From: Lolium rigidum
Lineage: Eukaryota; Streptophyta; Magnoliopsida; Poales; Poaceae
Length of the DNA stretch: 64,000 nucleotides
Direction of reading: 5' to 3'
NCBI RefSeq assembly: GCF_022539505.1
Contig: NC_061512.1
Coordinates: 253,286,510 to 253,350,509 of the forward strand
Below, one piece after another: positions 1-11,455 of this stretch. A model generated the notes under the pieces. The model was given only the letters and a program-made list of their open reading frames with translations, was not told where the DNA came from and ran no database searches. A program made the position numbers and the translations under genes. Every line of letters begins with the position of its first letter. Position 1 is the first letter of the stretch.

Positions 1-75
1 GACTACTTTGGCGACAAGAGCAAAAGAAGCAAAAGAAAAACAGAGGCATGCAACTAGACCTCCGGCCTTGACGAA

Positions 76-2800
76 CTAGGAGTCGACGTTGGCTGGATCC
101 CGAGATACGCCAAGATTTTCTTCGTATTGGGCTTGGCCGCCTTCATCGTTGACTTCCACCTCGACCGTTCTATCGATCGGTGTCGCCAACCTTCGTCCGG
201 CCGAGAGTCTGCCGACCGTCAGCCAACCGGAGCAACAAGTATTTTCAACGGCTACCTTCATGTTCTCATGGCGCAGCCTTCAGCCCAAGATCTTCCGATG
301 TATTGAACATCTTGGCGAGGTCAAGGAAAGTCGAAGGTTCCTCTTTCTTCGGGAAGAAGTAGGGGAACAACGCCGACAAAGCCCCACTGGCATTGGCCAC
401 GCCTTCACGAATTTCGCGTCCATGGGACTCTAGAAGAGAAAGTGCGTCAAGAAGAGGGTCATTGACAGGCTTTTCCAGGTCAAAATCTTGGTTGGTTTGG
501 GCTGCCACACAAGAAAGAACATTAGTCAAAAACCAAGAAACAAGAAGTACAAACAAAATAGAAGGGACAAGTGATATTACTCAGTGTACGTCGACTTTGC
601 GAATTCAGACGCTTGATGATCCCTTGTTCTCGTGCAACCTGTGCAGATTTTTGCTCGTGCAAGGCAGATTCAAGCATCTTTGAGCCTTTGCTGCAATTCT
701 TCGACACTAGCAGCCTTTGCTTTGGCATCATCAGCTTTCAGCTCCGGCTTCGCTAGCAGCAAGCTCAGCTTTCTTGCGAGCCGTTTCACTTTTCTCAAGA
801 TTCCGAGAAAGTATTTCAAGCACGTTGGTTAGCTTCCGCAAGTTTTTCTGTTGAGAAAGGAAAAGGAAGAGAAGAAAGATCAAAAATAGCGACAAGCAAG
901 CAGCAGTAGAAAAACCAAGGAAAAACAGCAAGTATAAAAGTCGTCACCTTCGGCTCGCTGGCATACTCGCGGTACCCAATAAATTGGGACCCAATGCGGA
1001 TAAGATCCTTGATCATAGGCTGTCAAAGAAGAAGGAAAGAAGGGGAAAAATTTCGGCATTACACAAAGTAAAGGTCCACAAAAGCAAAATAGAGGAAATA
1101 TAGATCTCGATAAACTTACATCATCCAAGAGCCGCGAGGAAGAACTGCCCAATTGAGGAGGAGGCTCAACGATCATTTCAACCCTTGCCCTTTTTGGCGA
1201 AGGGACAAGGGGGCTCGATGGTGGAGTAGTAGTGACGACGTTTTGTTGGGGAGGCGATGTTTCATCTCCTTCAACTAACGTGTCCGAAACAAGCACAGTA
1301 CGTGACGTGCCGGTCCGAGGAGCTACGTCGAGAATCGGTACTTCTTCCTCATCACTAGTAAAAAAAATCGACAAGTACAAAAAGCAAGACAGAGTTAAAT
1401 CTTTCGAGTACATCAAAAAGAGGAGGAGAGATAAAATTGACTTACGAGCTGATGAGGGACTCAAAATAAGGATCATAAGCTGCCTTCGGATCGAAGGAAC
1501 AACTTCTTCAGCCTTAGAAATGCCGGAATCCTCGACTTCAGTCCTTTTCCTTTTGTTCTTCGGAGAAACAAGCAGGAGGAAGGGATCTCAGCCGATTCAC
1601 TAGCTTCGTACTCAACCTCTCTCTCATGAGAAGCCGCAGATTTGTGAGAACCCGCGACTTCACTTTCGTGGACGTAAGAGCCTTGAGTATCGTCGGCAAC
1701 GACGGTCATTTCTTCGACTTCTCCACCCTCGTGAAGAGGAGGAAGGGAAGTTATACTAGGATGGTCCCGAAAAATAAGAAACCAAAGAAAACGAAAAGAG
1801 ATGACAATACAATGAGATGCAGGAAAAAAAAGGGCGCAACAAGATAAAAACGCGGAAAGACAAAATACCTTGGGGAGTGGATTGGTGGAGCTGTATGGTT
1901 CCACGCGACAAGAAGAAGGAACTCGGATCTTTGCCCGTGCGAGAAAGTCTTCGAACCAACTTCTCCAAGTCCTTGGTGGAAAGGTTACCGGAGATTCTCG
2001 TTGGCGTCATTTTCACCGTAGTACGTCCAAAGGGGATTTTTGCGAGCCTCGAAGAGGCCGCACTCTAATCCTAAGGAAGTAAGCAGTGATTTGAACACCG
2101 AGATAGCTCCTCGCCTCGAGTATTTTGAAGCCGGCGAATGCGAGACATGAGCGCCTCGTCGCCTTTTTCTCTTCCTCGAAGCTTCGGCATCCCGGAGCGA
2201 CGGCGCTGAATTTTGGCACTCCCGTCGAAGGGAATTATGTTGTGCTCAACGGAGTTGGCGCTTTCTTCGTGAATGTAAAGCCACTTCTTGCGCCATCCTT
2301 GGACAGAATCAGGAAACTTGACGTCGAAATAATCGACATCGAGTACGAATACAGATAACAACGCCACCTATGTTATAAGTGACGTTGTGGGAGCCATTGC
2401 GGCGGAGGCGTAAGATGCGTTTCCAAAGAGCCCAATTAGGAGCGACTCCAAGAAAGCATTCGCAAAGGGTGATAAAAATAGAAATGTGAAGGATGGAATT
2501 GGGGGTCGATGATGCAGCTTGAATCCCATAGACAAAGAGAAGACCGCGGAGGAAATCATGGATTGGGGTAGAGAGGCCGCGGATAAGATGATCAACGAAA
2601 CTAACCCGATACTCCATTGGAGGCTTGGGATAGCTTTCTTCACTGGGAAAGCGGATGGCGCCTTCCTTCTTCATCAGGCCAAGCCTTTTCATCAGGTTGG
2701 CGTCTTGGTTGGAGATCTTGGATCTCTCCCACTCAAGATCTTCGGCGGCCATCGCGGACTCCGGAGTGCCGTGGCGGGTCAAACGCGCACGCGGCGGCAT
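76..2800 (-). pseudogene. Antisense multi-exon gene of Tat element, older copy (PF04195-like)
   Basis: This is the counterpart of the antisense gene at 41643-44361. The start ATG is at 2800 and reads MPPRARLTRHGTPE. The PF04195-like region (a domain catalogued as putative gypsy-type transposon) follows, then acidic and Pro/Ser-rich linkers, a coiled coil, and a C-terminus ending in NVDS at 76. The splice borders seen in the other copy are all present here: for example GTAAG donors at about 1117 and 1444 and the CAG acceptor at about 852. Several small indels break the frame in exon 1 and exon 6, so this copy is probably not functional. Its job is unknown; the family is known only from Tat-lineage retrotransposons of plants. 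Confidence 0.6.
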
Positions 2801-3229
2801 CCACGGAAGCGGATTGAGCAATGTATGCGAGAGCGGGAAATCGGCGAAGATTGGGCGCAGAGGAAGATTTGCGAAGAGGAACAGGTGAGCGGCGCAAGCG
2901 AGGGATGAACGGAGGTTGAAGACAGGTTTATATAAGAATTGGGTGAAGCAGAGTGTACCGTTGGATGAGGAAATCGTGTGGTGAGAATTGATTTTCCGGT
3001 TACAAGGGCAAAAAAGTATTTTTATCGGGAATAGGCGTTACCGCACGAGCACCAGAAAAGCGGAGGACGTGTGTCCCTCACTTGCACGACGTGTCAACAT
3101 GGTGGGAACGATGGACCCACAAAGCAGAAAAATATCGACCGAGTGATAGAGTTGAAGAAAATTTGACAAGGGAAAATATGTCGACAAGAGAAAGGAGAAT
3201 GGCGACAGGATAAGTTATTTGAATGCATC

Positions 3230-3590
3230 GGGAGCCTTTGGTCGAAACAAGTTTTTGCCCAAATGCTCGGGGCTACTTCGAAAAAAGAAAACTTTCGACA
3301 ATGGCAAATATAGAAAATGTTGAGCCTACAGTCAAGCACAAGTTCTTGGCTGTAGCCTCGGGGGCTACTCCCATCAGGAGCGCTGTTCGCGCACCCGATA
3401 AAAAAAAAAAAAAAAAAAAAAAAAAGAAAGAGAGAAGAAGAAGGAGGAAAGAATATCAAGAGATAATGGCAATATAGTGACAAGGTGGACTAAAATGTTG
3501 AGCCTACAACCAAGCACAAGTTCTTGGCTGTAGCCTCGGGGCTACTCCCATCGGGAACGCTGTTCGCGTGCCCGATGAAATTAACAAAGG
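3230..3590 (+). repeat. Tandem 80-bp repeat with PPT-like core, plus A-tract
   Basis: Two copies of a unit that starts GAGCCTACA, runs through AGCACAAGTTCTTGGCTGTAGCCTCGGGG and ends near GCACCCGAT lie at about 3323-3400 and 3497-3580. A related half unit (GCTCGGGGCTACTTCG) is at about 3265. A run of about 25 A lies at 3401-3425. The same array is present in the other element copy at about 44840-45140. Its core CTCGGGGGCTACT equals the polypurine tract that directly precedes the 3' LTR at 4190. Confidence 0.8.
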
Positions 3591-4189
3591 AAAAATAGAA
3601 CAAGCAAGAGAGTATATTTCGAGTTATCATTAACTCTCCATATACTCCCATCGGGAAAGCAATATAAGTCATATTTGACTCAATAAAATGTGCCATTCCA
3701 ACAGCCGGAAAAGCACTCGACAATATATTCTCGTAACGCCGAAGTTGCGATCAATTTCCGAATGCCGCAAAATTGTGAAGGTAAGACCCCGGACCTATTC
3801 TCGCCGGGCGTGGCATCGCCGAAGATCGCGCTCTGCTACTTTTATCCGTATCAACAGATACGAAGAAAAATCCTAACGGACGCGTTAGGTACTCGATAAA
3901 TTTAATCGGGACTCGACGAATGGTAAGACCTTAAGCGGCGCCTGTCGAAGTTTACACCAGTATCCCGAAATCATGTCCAGGGACGTGATTTTGAAGTAGG
4001 TTTTTGCGGATTGCCACTAGAGCAGCTAACTAGTACCTGATCCGTCAGATGAACTAGCCCCAACTACCAATATCCCTGTACAATATAGAATTTTATGAGA
4101 AAAAGTATAAAAGTTAAAAGCTTTCGAATAAAAATAGACAGTGGAGATTTTCCCTGATTCTACGATTCAAGCAAAATCTCGGGGGCTAC

Positions 4190-4575
4190 TGACATAGGCA
4201 TCCCAAATAGGCCTGCCTAATATAGTACCCGGGGTTTATTGAAGGCCCACTACCCGAAGAATAAGAAGACTCGACAGCCCAAGATGTATTTAAGGAAAAG
4301 ATAGAGTTGTAATAGGAAGTATTATTTGTAAATCGGCGGGATGAGTTAGAAACCGTCCCGGACTCCGTAATCCTTGTATAGCACGAATCCCTCGGCTCCA
4401 CCTATATAAAGGGGGGTCGAGGGACGAGAAGATCATCGAATCATTGTCTCGCAAACCCTAGTTTTCATATTCGTCGAGTACTTTTCGGCTGAAACCTTCG
4501 AGATCTACTTGCCCTCTACTTCTAACTAAACCCTAGCCTATAATCCATAGGCATTGACAAGTTAATCCCTTGTCG
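4190..4575 (+). repeat. 3' LTR of partial Tat element
   Basis: Starts TGACATAGGCATCCC directly after the tract ATCTCGGGGGCTAC and matches the two 385-bp LTRs at 33158 and 45749. A TATA box (TATATAAA) lies at 4403-4410. The terminal CA has become CG. Confidence 0.9.
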
Positions 4576-5039
4576 GGTAGGGAGTTGAACCAGTGACCAG
4601 CATGGGCCTTATTTGACAAGTGAAAGGCCCAATAGGCACCTCTACCCAAAACTAGTGCTGAACCGAGTACGCGACGCTCGGGAAAAGGATCCCCTCTCCA
4701 TGAAGAGAGCAAAAAAGTTGAGTGTTGGTCAAAGCATGCAAGCCTTCTTTTTACAGACTTTTTTCGATGGAATTAAATAAAGAGGTAGCAATTGTTCATT
4801 TCATTTAAATTTCTTTTCATTGGTAGTAGGTATTTTTCATTTAAAATGACAAAGGGGAAAGAAAAGGAATCCCTAGTTCCCTAGGGTGTGTTTGGTTTGA
4901 GCCCAACTAGCTTGGCCAAAAATTGAAGACATATAACCCAATAAATGTGTCACTAAGCAAACCCACACATTTTATAGGGCGCCACTTTCCATCAGGATGT
5001 ACCATACAATGGTCTTATTTATTAAATTAAGGAGTGCAT
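4576..5039. other. Flanking DNA, no gene seen
   Basis: I see no coding exon here. The phrase GGGTGTGTTTGGTTTGAGCCC near 4886 resembles a MITE terminus, but no matching partner end was found. Confidence 0.5.
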
Positions 5040-7085
5040 GATTAAAGGGATGTAAACTACAATCATGGAACTATCTAGTACGTTAGAGCAAACCTGCTAA
5101 TCAATTCTTCTAGAGAAATTTCCACAAGGTCGCCATTTATGATTTTGCTTATACTCAATTGATGAACAACTTGATTCGTCATTTCTTTACTCAATGAGAA
5201 TGCCAAAGTTTCGACGAGAACACGCAAGTCTGAGCCCTTCATACCTATTTAGATGATAAGTTTACCATAATGAGCAGCAACCGATGCATATGTGGATCAA
5301 ACAGAATGCACATATTATTAGCAAAATAAAGTTCATAGATCACACAATTGACACAATCATATTTATACAACCATGTAAATAGCCTCCTCTATCAAACAAT
5401 TCATTCCTATTTGCTCATGTACAAGGGAATTAACCATTATATTGTCCCAAGTTAATTTCAATCTGCTAATTGACAAAAATAAATCAAGTTTCAGTTATTA
5501 CCAACTTGTACACAACCCAAACAAATGAGAGGAACAGTGGCATAATAAATAATTAAACAATTTTTCTTAGCTGAAATTATTGTTTTGTCCTGAAACTAAA
5601 TGGCTTTACACTAGTTAAAAGCAAATGAGAGGCACATTTTTGGGGTACATTCTGAGACCATGCACTTGTTCCCGTTTGCTGCAAAGCAAGTATATGACTC
5701 GAACTCATATTTTAGGTTCACTAGCATTTAGAATTGAGGAAAATTTGGAACAGAAAATCATGTAAATCTTTATGTTCAAAATTAACAGAAACTCTGATTC
5801 ATGGTCTTCTTCTAGTCGGTTGATTGAGAACAGCAGATATGGATATTTAAATAAAGGGCTCTAATGATAAATCCAACCTGTTATATGCCCCGCCTCTGGA
5901 AATACCAGTTGTTGAAGCATCTATGGTCCATCCGAAGTACCAAATGTTCTTTTATTTGTCGATTCCTGACCTGCTGGTGGTTGTTATTGTGTGAAATACC
6001 AAATGTTGAATCATATTCCTTTTCTATGATTGATCACACAACCTTGGGGTTAGCACTATACCCAATCAAACATATTTTCCTTATCAGGTCCAGAAGAAGC
6101 ACAGCAACTTCCGATATTAGCCACATTTCCATGTATGAATAACCTTTACTTGCATAGAGTTCTACATCAATCTTACAAGCTTGTGGCTGCTGTCACATCC
6201 TATCCAGAGTTGTTTTCACGCTCATGGACCATGTATTCGAGCAAATCTTCTACAACAGAAAGAGGAGCACTCATAAAAACCATAGGCATCAGAGAAAAGA
6301 AGCCGCAGAGACTCCTTCCTGTGGTTACAGAATGACAGCAGTGTGAATCTGCAAAACCACACACATGTGTGATGGGTTAGCAGCTAACCAGCTATATATA
6401 CAAGGCTCGTATACACAGGAGGACAATTTCTCACTTGAATTTAAGAAATCTAATAAAAATGTATTATACATTTATGCTGCGCACAAACAAATTGTGACAA
6501 GGATTTCATGTATACACCGAGGGATATCATCTCCTCTTCTTTGTACGCCACATACTACCCTGATACAATTCCTCGTGCATGTGCACAAAGGAGTCAGCAC
6601 AGCGTCTCACCAACAATCTCTAGGGTTTGGGAATTAGTGTGGTGGCAGCAGCTGGGTATCTTGCCGTCGAATGCATAGTTGGGGTTTTCTTATGTTTAAG
6701 TCAATTATGAAAGTGTAACTTCAGCTTATTGCATTTTTTCCAGTAAGTGTTGGGTGAAAAGTGTAACTTGCATTTTTTTAGACATTATCTTAGGCATAAG
6801 AAATCCCAAGACTCAGAATTAGCAAAACTGAAAGGAAATGGAAAAATGAAACAAATAACAAAAATAGTAAAAGTAAAACAGCCATGCAAGCCACAAACAA
6901 ATCAAGACTAAATTTGACGAATTTAATAATTGGATAAGAAGTATCAAGAAAGCATTTATTCAACAAAGGAGAAAGGAAACACAATTTATAGAACTAGAAA
7001 GGTTTCATGAAATTAACAAGCTGACAAACAATTGTGTTGTGCTTCTCTGGTTGAATTCCTCTTCCGGAATAGATTTGTAAGACTT
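5040..7085. repeat. Anonymous duplicated unit, copy A
   Basis: This AT-rich segment recurs at 23312-24934 continued at 61455-62090 (copy B, interrupted by the Copia nest) and its beginning recurs at 63726-64000 (copy C). Copies A and C differ at about 5 of 275 positions by eye; B is more diverged. On the minus strand around 6060-6330 there are gene-like words such as ENNSG and YMEMWLI that recur in copy B with different indels. The unit may therefore contain decayed exons, but I cannot name a family. No intact frame is present. Confidence 0.6.
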
Positions 7086-8489
7086 GTTTGGTTAATTTTC
7101 TTATTTTCTATTTTTTGGTGATAGGATGGCAATGAAAATTTAATGGGAAAGGGAACGACAAATGAAAGGGCCATGAGTCCTGGCGACAAACACGCTTGCG
7201 CAGCTGGGTAGGGTGATGAGGGGAAAGAGACTTGCACCCAATGCCTTCTTTGAGCACAAAACTGGAGAGGAAGAGGTGGGGAATCCTAGTTTCGTTAATA
7301 TTGGCTTGTTGTTGATCCTAGTCGATTTGAGTGATTGTGCAAGGAACTTTAAATTGCACTATCTGGAAAGGTGCATGAATCTATCCCTCCAGACATCAGC
7401 AATTAAACCCAGGAATCAGAAACTGGACACGACAGCTCGATGCATAAAAGGCTTGCTCTATATGGAGATGAAGGGTCAAGGTACGATGATAAGGGAAAGA
7501 GGAGCAAAAGGAAGGGGTCAATTGGTGGTGGGCCATGTTGGTGTTTTTTTTAGGGAAGACGCCAGTGGGAAAGTGTGCCTGTAGCACGTGGAATGCACAT
7601 TCTAATTACATTCTCTTTCTTCCTATGCCACCTCGGAGTTATGGAGCAAGTTTTATAGAGACAAAGTTGGAAGGTATGTAGAAGGGGTAGTGTTAGGTAT
7701 CCCAAGAGATGCACATCCCTTCACATTGTTAGAAAAATGTGTCATCCTGGAGCACAACAGAAACTAGAATCTCAAGATCAAATCTAAGGACAAAACAAAG
7801 ACATGCAAAAAAGTCCAATGACAAACTATATTCACCTCAGTCTTATTAATCGAAACCTATTAAAGTTGTTCACCACAATTTTATGAAAGAAGTCATTTTA
7901 GCATTTACCATTAGGATTCCAGCAAATGAGATCAACGTATACCAAATGGAAATAAAGTTTAGACCATAGAAATGCCAACTTTAATTAATAAAAACCATAT
8001 TGAACATCTAAGCTACTCCGTACTAAATCTAGGAGTACAACTGAAAATAAACAACACAATTATGGCAAGACTTAATAGTAGAACTTCAAAATTTGACAAG
8101 GCATGACTTTCTTTTGAGAATAATCCTTGAGATTTCACTACTCTATCAAGAACATCATACCATATCTTCGAATATTCCCTACCGTCTCTATAGTCAGGGA
8201 GATGAGACGCTAGGGACCAGTATGAGGGTTGTGGGAACTACATATGCCTTGGTAGGTTGATGGAGGTCATGGCTGCAGATTCCTGGGTATGAGAAGTCTG
8301 ATGCAATAAACTAGGAATACAACTCAGAGCAAACAATGCAACAATGGCAAAATAGATGACATAACTTAAGATCTGAGAATGCATGAATTTTTTTACAAGG
8401 ATAACATCCTTCAAAATTCACCACCAAATCGAGAACATCAACTATTGTTAGGGTTCCTACGATGATTGGGAAGCTTGACGATGTGTATG

Positions 8490-8598
8490 TGTTAGATATT
8501 TGTATCAACGAGTTGTCCCAAAAGATCGATCTAGGAAGTGCATATATAATATACTTGAAGCACCCTTCACATCCTTCGTGGATATGGAATGATCAACA
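8490..8598 (-). repeat. TRIM LTR, left
   Basis: TGTTAGATATTTG to GATCAACA, 109 bp, pairs with the copy at 8688-8799. Confidence 0.75.
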
Positions 8599-8687
8599 CC
8601 TCCCCTCATGCCGATGTGGGCGTGGACACATATTTGGGTGAAATGCAGGGACTAAGACTTGAACCCGAGACCTGAATTATGATACTA

Positions 8688-8799
8688 TGTTAGATATTCG
8701 TACCAACTAGCTATCCCAAAAGACCGATCTGATAGAAAGTACATATATAATATGTTTAACAGCCCCTTCACATCTGACGTGGATATGGAATGATCAACA
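8688..8799 (-). repeat. TRIM LTR, right
   Basis: TGTTAGATATTCG to GATCAACA, 112 bp, pairs with the copy at 8490-8598. Confidence 0.75.
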
Positions 8800-9586
8800 A
8801 TATGGTTACGGGTTCAGAAACTTGACACATGGACTCAACGTATAAAAGGGTAAATCTAGATGGAGACGGACTATCATGGGATGATGACAAGGGAAGGAGG
8901 GGAACAAAGGGAAGCATTTAGTTTCTAGTGGACCTTGTTGGCTATTTTTATCAGGAAGATGGGGAATGTGCCATGGAAACAGCATGCAAAAATTGCAAGG
9001 AAAGGCTATGTGCAATGACCCAATGTGGTCCGACCCTTCCCTGGGCCCCGCGCAAAGCGTGAGCTTCATGCACCAGGCTGCCCTCTTTCTTTAAGAGGGG
9101 GAATGTGCATTTTGGTTCTCTTTTTTATGCAAACATTAATAGAGATTAATTGGGAATATGTAGCTAGAGATGCACATCCCTCGAGTAAAATTTGTGCCCA
9201 TGTGGATCACAGTAGAAAATAGAATCTCAAGATCAAAGCTAAAGAGAAAAGAAGGCTTGAAAAAGTTCCTACAAGAATGTATATTCACCTAGCTATGTCT
9301 TAATCTAAACCACCCAAATGCTTGATCAAACGACAAAACAAGGATAGGCAGAGGATATGATTCCACGTCGGGAAGAGCACTGGTCATCCACGTGGATACA
9401 TTTATGTTATTAATTATCAATGTGAATCAGATGGCCAATTGGAAGGTCTCAAAATACCAAATGGCCACGTCATGTACGTTCTGCCAACATATAAACGTCA
9501 GTTGACAAGCATTCTGTTAAGGTCTTCACAACAATTTGAAGAAAGAAGCCATTCTAGCATTTTCCATTAGGATTCCAACAAATATA

Positions 9587-9730
9587 ATAACATATACCAG
9601 ATCTCCGTTCTCCATTCAAATAAGCCACAGAAGCACCACTTTCGATGAGAATAACATATACCGGGTCTCCGGTCTTCATCCAACAATCGATGAGACCACA
9701 GAAGCACCACTTTCATCCAAATAAGCCATG
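9587..9730. repeat. Short imperfect tandem duplication
   Basis: The phrase AACATATACC, then a CTCC-rich stretch, then CCACAGAAGCACCACTTTC occurs twice in a row, at about 9589-9648 and 9651-9714. It is non-coding as far as I can see. Confidence 0.6.
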
Positions 9731-9929
9731 ACTCCGGACTCCGGACACCGGTCTTCTTCATTCTTCAACAATTCTACAAAAAAAAAAGGTAATCTATCAA
9801 TGATCAGTTCTACATTTAACTAAAAGTCGGTTGACAGCAAATTAACCTGAACTCCTAGATAATCAATCAGCTTATCAGCGTAAGAGAAGAAATTTTGCAG
9901 CAAGGGCAGACCGTGTCACCGTGAGCACC

Positions 9930-10325
9930 TGAGCACTGAGCCGTTAGCGCGGAGGAATTCGCTGTCCCTGCCGCTGCACGCCGCCGGTGACGGCCAGGAC
10001 AGGAATGCCGCCGACGCCGGGATGCCGTGGCTCAGCTAGAGGTTCTTCCTTAGGGGGGAACCGGAAAGGCCGGAGGAAGCCGCGGAGTGGAACGACGAGC
10101 GGCGGTCTACTTTCGGCCTCTGGCCCTGGCGGCGACGACTGGCTCCGATGGGGAGGGGTGCGGCCGTGCGGGAAGACGAACGCAATTAGCCAGTGGGGAA
10201 TATTTTTGGGCCGTGGCCAGGTTGGGAGAACAGGCCCAGCTCTGGAACAATTTTGCGCTATGGTATCTGGGCCGCCAAAAAAATCCCAGGGTGGGCCACC
10301 TTCTAGATCTGCCATAGGCTGACAA
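9930..10325. promoter_or_regulatory. GC-rich island with GGCCCA motifs, possible promoter/5' exon
   Basis: The base composition changes abruptly from AT-rich to GC-rich here. Between 10205 and 10310 there are several GGCCCA/TGGGCC motifs (near 10209, 10231, 10271 and 10294), a motif common in core promoters of plant housekeeping genes. Open frames across the island on both strands are probably a composition effect. A 5' untranslated exon of a lost or unrecognised gene is the best guess. Confidence 0.3.
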
Positions 10326-10339
10326 CGTGTACGGATGCG

Positions 10340-10989
10340 GGTTACGAGGAATCAGAAGCTTCGGTAAAAAAAAGTGGATTTTTCAGTTGATTGAATCTCT
10401 TGCGCATGGAAAATTGACTCAAGTTCTTGTGATGTTAGGCTATCTGGACTGCGAGAAGGAAATCCATTCATAAGGCGATTTTTCAGAGTCCAATGACTAT
10501 TAGTGGCTCCGTGAATAGTTATCTGACGGGTTTGTGTAGTGTCAAAGATGCTATAGCAGCGGCAAGACCAACAGTGGCAGCTCCTAGATGGATTCCTTCC
10601 CCACCAGGTTGATCTAAAATAAATACTGATGGAGCTGTTGCAAAAGCTACAAGGAGGGGATCCTGTGCAGTGGTATGCCTAACTGAAGGTGAGTCTGCAG
10701 TGGTCTACAAGGGTGTGAGCGATCCTGCTACTCTCGAAGCACTAGCGTGTGCAACGAAGCGTTTGCTCTAGCTGAAGATCTTCAACTGTCGAAGGTGTCT
10801 GTGGCCTGGGATACGGCGACGGTGGTACAGGAAATCAATGGAGGAATTAGAGGCTGCTACAGCTCGATCATATGTGATACTGAAGCACGAAAGAATAAGT
10901 TCTCACAAATAATGTTTGGAGCCCTGGGATGCTTATTTTGTACCCTTTACTTTGAATGAATAAATAGACCACGTTCCCCTCAAAAAAAA
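10340..10989 (+). mobile_element. LINE 3' end with RNase H-like (RVT_3) domain, decayed
   Basis: Around 10615-10960 the plus strand reads in pieces KINTDGAVAKATRRG, then ALACNEAFALAEDLQLSK, then TATVVQEINGGIRGC. This is the RVT_3 RNase H-like domain found at the C-terminus of plant L1-type LINEs. At least one stop and several frameshifts break it. The end is marked by an A-tract (10981-10989) after CCCCTC. It belongs to a different LINE subgroup from the one at 12895-13516. Target duplications were not found. Confidence 0.65.
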
Positions 10990-11399
10990 ACTTACAAATA
11001 TTGGGAGTACACAACTTGGAAGAAGCAACACAAAATGGCAAGATTTGCAATGGAACTTCAGTCTCTCAAAAAATAAGATACGGAACTTCAGGTCTAACAA
11101 TGGCTATGTACATTGTAATTAGCATTGGATGCGATACTCTTAGACAGAAAAGAAAGACGCCTAATCATTAACACTTATGTGTGCCTAATTAACATTTGTT
11201 GTCTCATGCACAATATGCACACAATATAGTTGAGAGCAAGAGAGCGAGAGGGAGGGATCCGCAACAACACATGTACACCTAGTCATTTTGAATAAATATC
11301 AAGTTTCACATGTTTAGTTTGCCAACCCGTCGAGCAGCGAGGCCGGGGTAGGAGCTGTCAGCGTCCAGGTTCACCAGCATCATCGAAGGGCTGTCGAGA
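10990..11399. other. Intergenic, no gene seen
   Basis: I see no exon or element end in this stretch. It directly precedes the UBX-gene remnant. Confidence 0.4.
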
Positions 11400-11455
11400 T
11401 AGATAGCTCGCCGTGCTCCGAGAAGCCGCCCACGGGGCGTCCAGGTTCACCAGCA
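11361..11455. repeat. 19-bp direct repeat at 5' edge of PUX10-like remnant
   Basis: GCGTCCAGGTTCACCAGCA occurs at 11361-11379 and again at 11437-11455. It lies where homology to the UBX-domain gene begins, so it may mark a rearrangement that removed the 5' part. Confidence 0.7.

Larger units (their letters stand above)
1..4575 (+). mobile_element. Partial Tat-lineage Gypsy LTR retrotransposon (3' half, cut by window edge)
   Basis: This stretch aligns end to end with 41567-46133 of the full Tat element further right, so it is a second copy of the same family. It holds the antisense gene, the 3' non-coding region with its repeated CTCGGGGGCTA motifs, and a 3' LTR at 4190-4575. Gag-pol would lie left of the window. 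The copy is clearly older than the full element: many substitutions and indels are visible and the last LTR base is changed (TTGTCG for TTGTCA). The target-site duplication cannot be checked because the 5' end is missing. Confidence 0.9.
8490..8799 (-). mobile_element. TRIM / SMART-like miniature LTR retrotransposon
   Basis: Two direct repeats of about 110 bp (8490-8598 and 8688-8799) both begin TGTTAGATATT and end GATCAACA. The 89-bp interior read on the minus strand starts with TAGTATCATAATTCAGG, a decayed initiator-tRNA-Met primer site (TGGTATCAGAGC type), and ends with the purine tract ATGAGGGGAGG. Flanking bases GTATG and ATATG look like a 5-bp target duplication with one change. There is no coding capacity. 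Total length of 310 bp is close to the SMART class of grasses (about 290 bp); Cassandra is less likely because no 5S-like segment is seen. Confidence 0.75.
7100..9600. repeat. Direct duplication of about 0.6-0.8 kb (7400-7960 and 8810-9600)
   Basis: The order of recognisable phrases is the same in both blocks: AGAAACTGGACACG / AGAAACTTGACACATGG, then GATGATAAGGGAAAGAGG / GATGACAAGGGAAGGAGG, then AGAATCTCAAGATCAAA, then CCATTAGGATTCCA. Spacing between the blocks is about 1.4 kb. No coding potential is evident. The TRIM at 8490-8799 sits between the two blocks. Confidence 0.6.

Noticed and set aside
880..1476. 198-residue minus-strand frame taken as one protein
   Set aside because: It reads through two introns of the antisense gene; hydrophobic stretches correspond to intron sequence.
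3401..3425. A-tract as a poly(A) tail of a retroposed gene
   Set aside because: It is in the non-coding part of the Tat element and absent or shorter in the other copy; simple-repeat growth is enough.
4880..4990. MITE suggested by GGGTGTGTTTGGTTTGAGCCC
   Set aside because: Only one end seen; no inverted partner or target duplication nearby.
8490..8799. Identification of the TRIM as Cassandra
   Set aside because: No 5S-rRNA-like promoter segment was recognised in the LTRs.
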